Shown piece after piece: positions 58,119-64,000 of a stretch of DNA of 64,000 nucleotides; position 1 is the stretch's first letter, and every line of letters begins with the position of its first letter. The notes under the pieces were generated by a model that saw only the letters and a program-made list of their open reading frames with translations, did no database searches and was not told where the DNA came from. A program made the translations under genes and the position numbers. The stretch is from Lagopus muta (taxonomy: Eukaryota > Chordata > Aves > Galliformes > Phasianidae), in the NCBI RefSeq assembly GCF_023343835.1, contig NC_064448.1, forward strand, positions 14,601,531 through 14,665,530, read 5' to 3'.

Positions 58119-60889
58119 CAATATCGTATTTACTCCGTTCTCCTTGCTCTGGTGCCTGTGGACTGACATCTCCCACATCAACTGCGCCGAGAAAAGATCT
58201 CTTTAGAAGCTCCACTCCCAAAGAGGCTTTCAAACAATGTAAATAAACCACTTTTGTTTGCAAAAGATTCCACAATTTATTTCAAGAAGTCCTCCTTGCC
58301 GTGCCTTAAGTTCAGCAACATATGACCTAGAAAAACATAATGTCACATAAGAACACTCAACTTAAACAAGGACAACAATATTTGATGCAGTGGGTTGTTC
58401 CTGCTGCTTCAGACTGGGAATCAAGATTTCCCTTTATGATATTTACAAATTTCTAATTTACACTCTCCCTATAATTCACTCTTTTAGCATATGACCTGAC
58501 AGCAGTCCCAAGGCATTTTTCAATCCAGTTCTCCACAGTTACTGTGTATTTTTATTATAAGGGCGCTGCAATTGTCTTCAAAATAAGTAGCTGTCAGTCT
58601 CATCTATTCAGGAACAATTCAGCCCGATGCCCAGTGTTTTCTTTGTTTTCATCTCCAGCCCATAGGATAGTGAAGACTGAAAATGACTACCTCAGCTTTA
58701 CCAAAAAAAAAAAAAAAAAAGCAGAAAACCTGTTGGAACAAAGAAGGGAACAAAAGTGACAGGAAAGAGCAATATTTTCTTTTACACTTGGGACTAGCAA
58801 AGCTTACAAGTAGTGTATTAGTAGGCAGAAACCAGCAGACTAGGAGACACTGAAAGTTAAATTCTATTTTAACGTCCTGGAGACAAAAAGAAAAAGCCCA
58901 GTACGTGTCAGGATCAAACCACTGTTCTGCATTTCATACGCAGCCAAAACGCAGAACATTTTATGGTGTGTTCCAAGACACCAAACGTGCTCTTTAACAA
59001 GCCTTTAGCTCTGACATTAGCAGCTCATAAGATTAAAATGGAACTATGGAACATTTGTAATTATTATTTTTTATTACCAGACTGGCTTTTTTGGTCGCAG
59101 GCCAACGTTTCCAGCGTATCTTGCCCAGCACGATCTCCTCTCGTTAGTTTTGACTTTGGTTTAGGAATCTGGTGAAGAAAGAAAAGAATTGCTACAGCTT
59201 CTTGACAATAAAAAGCAAATCACTTCATTTAGTCTTAAAAGTTAGGAAACAAGCTTGTTTCTTTTCAGGAAAGGACACGAGGTGAGTAACTGAACAATTG
59301 CAAACAGCTGTAAGAGTGCACAAGAGAAAGCGATGTTTTGAACGCAAGCACTTGTGCAAAAGGAAAACTGATTGTATTCCATAAAGCAAAGAATTAAGCT
59401 TGATCAAGCTCTGCTGTCTGTGCAATAAGTATGTGAGAGCTACTCAGGTCATTCCCCTCCCTCCCGTTTCAATAACCTTAATATTAGTTAATTTAGCTGC
59501 ATTACAGAGAAGGGAACAGCTGTACTGCAGAAAATACACTTGTTAGCCCTTAGGAGTCATTTACTTCTGATAAGTGAAACGGATGGGATTTTCTTCACAC
59601 CCGTTGAAATCTTTTAAACAAGTATGGAAGAGTAAGATTTGGCGAGGAGACGGCCTTAAACAGCAGCTAGTTTTTGGAATATGGGTGTTCAGTGTGTGTA
59701 CAGCGAGAGCATTCAATTGCAATCACTAAATGCACAAATTGAACAGGGACTTACATGGAAACTTTTCAGGTAACACAAGGCTGCAAGTTCACACGCATCT
59801 CTCCATCGTGCCTCGCTGTTCTGTGCCATTTTCAGCAGGAAAGTTCCAGCATGTATGTAGAAATGTCCTTTCATTTCAAGGAAGGTACAAGACAGCTCAT
59901 CAGGTCCATTCGCACACGGTCTCACAGAGTGAAGCACACGATCAAAACTGGAACATAGGAAAGATTCCTTTTCAACCAAGTCCTGGCCTCCCACTTATAC
60001 TAGACCCCTATCACTGAGTCTTCTCTGAGGCCTGTAGCTCAGACACACAGCTTGGGGATCACGCCTTAGCAACATTTTTTCTTTGCAGTTATTACAGAGG
60101 AACTCCTCTCCCATCCACAAAATGGCTAATCACTGAACATGATGCCTGCTAGAAGTTCTGTGACCCAGAAAAAATATTCCATTTCTTTTTTTTTTTTTAA
60201 GCAGAACAGTTAAAACAATACCTTTCAAGGGCCACTCTGCTTTCTCGAACATCTCTAGAAGCAAGTGTATTTTTAACCAAGCTAGAATAGGCCAGCAGAT
60301 GATCCTTCTTGACAGCTCTCCAATTATTTTTATCAGACTCCAAGTCTCGTACTGATTCAAGGTATTCCTAAAGAACAAAGTTCATTAGAGAATGAGAAAC
60401 CACCATCCTTACATGAAGGCAAGAGGTTCTCCAGAACACCTTGCTACATAATCCAGTTCCCCAGGTGAGACATTAACATATTTTTCAACTCTGGAAGGCT
60501 TAAGAAAATCCTAAGCAAATCATGGGTTTCAGCAGACGCTGCATTTGAAGGAGTTAAGCCACTTGAGAATTAGCTGTATCACTGTAACGATACTAAGAGA
60601 ATAACACTAGTTTCAAGGACATGGCAGATTACGACAGGACCAAAACATGATTAAATACCTAGAACGTCTTTATGACGCACTAACACCATTCCAAGCTGGA
60701 GCCTACAGGTATTTTCTTCTCCGCCTCCTGACAGTGAAGCGCAGCATCTCTTAATCTGTTATTTGAACAGTAGAGAGCAACCAGTCTGATGTTAAGGTAG
60801 GGATCGTCTGGTCTCACACAGAGCTCGGTCTGAATCATATCACAGAGCTGATTCCAGCCATCTTCGCCTTGACGCTCCAGTAACTGCTC
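58119..60889 (-). pseudogene. RANBP2-like unprocessed pseudogene, five consecutive exons
   Basis: Five minus-strand exons, each with consensus splice sites, match the N-terminal TPR region of RANBP2 (Nup358), the cytoplasmic-filament SUMO E3 nucleoporin. They are 60659-60889 (GEDGWNQLCDMIQTEL, VRPDDPYLNIRLV), 60222-60367 (EYLESVRDLESDKNNWRA), 59755-59947 (DELSCTFLEMKGHFYIHAG), 59078-59168 (GQDTLETLACDQKSQSG) and 58119-58326 (HMLLNL ... SFANKSG). Exon phases agree. Disabling changes: two in-frame TAG codons at the end of the first exon, TAA in the last exon just before IVESFANKSG, and a frameshift further on before SFLGAVDVG. Exons for the first ~130 residues and for everything after this region were not found. 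Retained introns show it arose by genomic duplication, not retroposition. Confidence 0.88.
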
Positions 60890-61410
60890 CTATCAAATAC
60901 AAAGGCAACATGTTAAAATTGCATTCTCCACGAAAGCCTCTTCAGCAACTACATTACCTGACTGCTTTCTCACTGCCACTACTGACTACATTACTCAAAC
61001 TGCTCTGCAAAGCTCAAAGGTGCTACAGAGAGTTTGGAAAGCATTTTAGAAGTGAGAAAAGAAAAAAAAAAAACCAAAACTTTAGAGTTTGCATCTTGTA
61101 GATGCTAAGTTAGATGCTAAGTTGTCAAATTTGAACCAGATGATTTGACACACTTCAATACAGAGCAGCTTGACTGGAAAAAAAAAAAAAAAAAAAAAAA
61201 AAAAAAGCCACACAAAAAACCTCGAAGCACAAGCCTCTCAAGACTTCAATTTCATTGCTGTTGTGCTCCAGAAAACTAACGCCTGTGCAAAAGTGAGATC
61301 ATATGACTGAAAGCACTTTCACAGCATTAGGGAATAAGAGCATCTCCTACACTTGACAGTTTTTAACTCAAATAAAAAAACCTAGAAAGCGGAGTAGTCA
61401 TGTAACAGAG
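60890..61410. other. no gene seen; A-rich run
   Basis: Would be expected to hold upstream RANBP2 exons but none was recognised. Contains a long A run at about 61181-61206. Confidence 0.5.
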
Positions 61411-61524
61411 TGTATGGGAACTGCTGAATCACGGCCTGAACCTCTGATTAATCACCTGAGGCGAGCCATGAGTCAGCCAGAGGAGCACAGGTGAAGGCAA
61501 TTCAAACTCCTAGACCTATTTAAT
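61411..61524 (+). mobile_element. truncated LTR (same family)
   Basis: Begins TGTATGGGAACTGCTGAATC and is close in sequence to the 8004 LTR for ~90 bp. It then has a ~45-bp deletion removing half of one inverted repeat and the whole 11-bp-stem palindrome, and ends at the TATA-like CTATTTAA. Confidence 0.82.
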
Positions 61525-61900
61525 AAGGTATAAGGTTAACAGTGCATACAGACACAATCTCCTGTTTGCCCTTAGACGCAAACAGAGCCCATTTGCTCTC
61601 AGTCTTACACTCCAGACTCCCAAGGTTTCACAGTGATAGGCTCTATCAAGGAGTCTGATAGACTCTTGGCTGACTTGCTCACAGTTACATCTTTCCCCAC
61701 ATCTCCCCCTTCCTTATTAACAAAGAAGGCACGGTTCATAGCATCCTGTATCATTTTTGTATACACTGCAACAAGTGTGAAACACAAATCGAAACACACA
61801 AAAAGGCAATGAGCCAAACTAGTCCTAATTTTAACAAATTCTGTATCTACCCTGCAAAAACCCCTCAAGAGACCCCTGAATACATTCCATCCACCTTGGA
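61525..61900 (-). mobile_element. retroviral env end, polypurine tract and partial LTR of another family
   Basis: On the minus strand a hydrophobic C-terminal env-like tail (VCFDLCFTLVAVYTKM, then NRAFFVNKEGG) is followed by a polypurine tract AAGGAAGGGGGAGA and an LTR-like start TGTGGGGAAAGATG at 61701. The LTR runs ~175 bp and stops where the other LTR's TATA region begins. This order (env tail, PPT, U3) is diagnostic of a provirus 3' end. The lineage is not identified, and no intact frame remains. Confidence 0.65.
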
Positions 61901-64000
61901 GCTGTTCCTTATCCAGAGAAAAGCAGGACTCCGCACGGGGTTGCTTCTTTCAGCGCAGCACTTCTTGCAGCCTGAACTTCCTTGCAGCTTCTGTGCAGCA
62001 CGAGCTTCCTTCCAGCACTCTCGGTCCGACTGGGTCCTTGTATGGACTCAGATATGAGCAATCCACATTGTTTATTACAGGTTCTCACAAAGCTGATATA
62101 CCTTCACAAGTTTCCTTTTGTAGTGTTCTGTTCTATCCTACTTTAAAGTCCCCACCCCCCTCCCTTTTTTTTTTTTTTTAGTAAGAATCTGTTAATGAAA
62201 ACTGCTAGGATTTTGCTGTTTTCCTATGACGTTTTGTGGTGTCATGAAAGCATAAGATCCTAACAACCGTAAAACCTTCCTGTATTTATGTACCAGAGTT
62301 TGAACTAAAATAAGTTCTATTTTTGTGTGTGCTTCTGCTTATGTGACTTTCTTAGGGAGTTCAACCCATATGGATCTAATGCTCGCAATATCCAGGACTA
62401 TGAAGCCCTATTTTGTAAGCCCGTTTCTATAGCAGTGCGCCTGATTGCCATTGAAACAATTCATAGTTGGATGTCTGGGTGACTTGTAGAACAGGGACCT
62501 TCGCTCACTGATGCTTTCCATGTAAATCTTGTAAAATTCTTGGTCTGTGGGAGACAGATCATTCTGTGTCATAGGACAGGATCTTTTTGTTTTGTTTTCT
62601 GTGAAATATAGCTGTAAAGAAAAAAAAGACGAGCATATGGAAAATACACGAATCTCGGAGGCAGAGATCTGGAGTGGAATTTTATTTTAGACAATCCTCT
62701 CTTTCCTCTCTTTCTAAAGCAATGTGCTGAGCAGCTGTAGTGCACAGTGCCCTGTGTGCACCTGTCCCTTCCCAAAGGTAAAGTGTTCCAGAAAAGTTAA
62801 GGTTGTCCATCTGCTTCACGACAGATCCTACAGAATCCATTTGCTGATCTAACAATGAAGTGCTCTGGCATGACGCAAAAAAAAAAAAAAAAAAAAGGCA
62901 GACAAAGTGCCAACATTGTAGCTCTCAGAACAGCTAGGGCCAAAGATGAGGGTGGGAGCTGGGCACAGCCCCTCCTCCCAGCACTGTGGCTGCTCACAGC
63001 CCCTCTCAGCCCTGCAGACCATCTGGGTGCAGGGCAGGAGCTGTGGCTGGGCAGCACTTTGAGCAGGCAATCAGCTGCAGCTCTGCTAGTGCACTGCTTT
63101 CACACTGTGCTCTGCAGCTGTGTGTTTTCTGCTTAAGACTGGAGCAGAACGCAAAATGCAAGAGATGAAACAAATCCCACTGGAAAACCTTTGAGAGGGA
63201 AATCTGTTCAGTTCTCCTGTTACAGCTCTACAGACTTTTTTAAGTGACAGAAGTGATGTTTTTCCTTTTTTCTTTTTTCTTTTTCTTTTTTTTTTTTTTT
63301 TTCCCCTCCCTCTTTCTTCTTCTGGCTCAATGGAAGAGGGAAGCCTTGTTATGGTGGGTGAGCATTTTATATATTTATTGAATTTCTTACATTTCTGTGC
63401 TCAGGTCACGACCCCTGAGATGAATCAGGCAAGGTGCTATCAGAATGGGCTGAGAGGCTCCAGCCTCACCTCAGAGCTCTCCAGCTTAAACAATGAAGGG
63501 CTGAGACAACCTCATGCCACACAGCATCAACCTCTGAAGATGCAGCACTTACCAGGGAGCAGGAGATCAGATCCTTGACAGTTCAAATGCAAAGTGTTGC
63601 AGCTGCAAGGGGCATTAGGTGTAACTTGCTTTTGTTAACAAATCTCTTCCTAAGCATTCTTCCTCACCGCCACACTACCCCATACTCACAGAGAGCTGGA
63701 CTGAGGGCTGCAAGGGGATTGTGTGGAGTGGGGCACCTGCTAGAACACTGGGGAGCATGCAGGAAGGAGAACTTGGCTTATCCAACGTATTCATTCATCC
63801 ACAGCAGCAGTGGTCTCAGGCTCCCAGAAAACCCTGTTCCTCCCACGGGGGTGAGGAGCTGAATGGAGAACTGAGTGGAGGACAAATGCTGTGGAGAGAT
63901 GAGTCGATGGCAGTGCTGGGTGCCCCCGCTTCCCTTCTTGCTTCACTTGCATGCAGAAGAGAGTGTGGCCTATGAGGTCATGCATTTTTGTGTTTGGTGG
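61901..64000. other. no gene identified
   Basis: A minus-strand stretch at about 62571-62410 reads DQEFYKIYMESISERRSLFY before a stop; it may be a decayed exon or retroviral piece, not assigned. Simple runs: T14 near 62167-62180, A18 near 62879-62896, and a polypyrimidine tract at about 63257-63315. The rest has only short, unsupported frames. Confidence 0.4.

Noticed and set aside
62410..62571. Spindlin-like (NGLTK..GxVLD) fragment on the minus strand
   Set aside because: Similarity rests on a few residues interrupted by a stop; no Tudor/Ssty repeat context.

Overview
The window looks like avian, most likely galliform, nuclear DNA. It carries many CR1 LINE copies ending in the CR1-type ATTCTRTG 3' repeat, an ERV-L-like LTR element, a 20/41-bp A-tract/T-tract minisatellite resembling the galliform XhoI/CNM/PO41 families, a T-cell receptor gamma V-like segment and a RANBP2-like multi-exon pseudogene. 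Nothing prokaryotic is present. Transposon and tandem-repeat load is high and gene content very low, and the recognisable host genes are decayed copies. That fits a gene-poor, repeat-accumulating location (W chromosome, microchromosome or unplaced scaffold), which is inference.

Layout. 1-22 kb is a large inverted duplication. Two ~4.72-kb arms (243-4960 and 17064-21780) appear to differ only by a 1-bp change around a poly-T tract. They flank an ~12.1-kb spacer holding CR1, a 3.1-kb internally deleted ERV with 361-bp LTRs and an intact target-site duplication, a mariner-like remnant, and a 2.6-kb degenerate minisatellite. Both arm ends lie inside CR1 elements. 22-36 kb is AT-rich and gene-free apart from several CR1 fragments. 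36-39 kb is GC-richer without a recognisable gene. At 38.7-39.7 kb a CpG-rich, NRF1-motif promoter region has related first-exon-like sequences head to head on its two sides; the right one has ATG, open frame and splice donor. 41.5-43.1 kb holds a ~160-bp tandem repeat, an LTR end and a C-rich minisatellite. 49.4-49.95 kb is a TRGV-like pseudogene with leader, V exon and a 23-spacer recombination signal. 50.7-51.4 kb holds an integrase remnant and a solo LTR. 52.5-53.9 kb is the best-preserved CR1, with a 406-codon reverse-transcriptase frame. 54.2-54.9 kb contains two exon-like segments of an unidentified minus-strand gene. 58.1-60.9 kb carries five consecutive RANBP2-like exons on the minus strand with stops and a frameshift. 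61.4-61.9 kb is a junction of two unrelated LTR fragments.

No functional gene set or pathway is visible. The coherent themes are repeated insertion of one LTR family (seven ends or copies), CR1-bounded rearrangement, and dispersal of decayed host-gene copies. All identifications come from reading motifs and translations by eye; no database search was possible.
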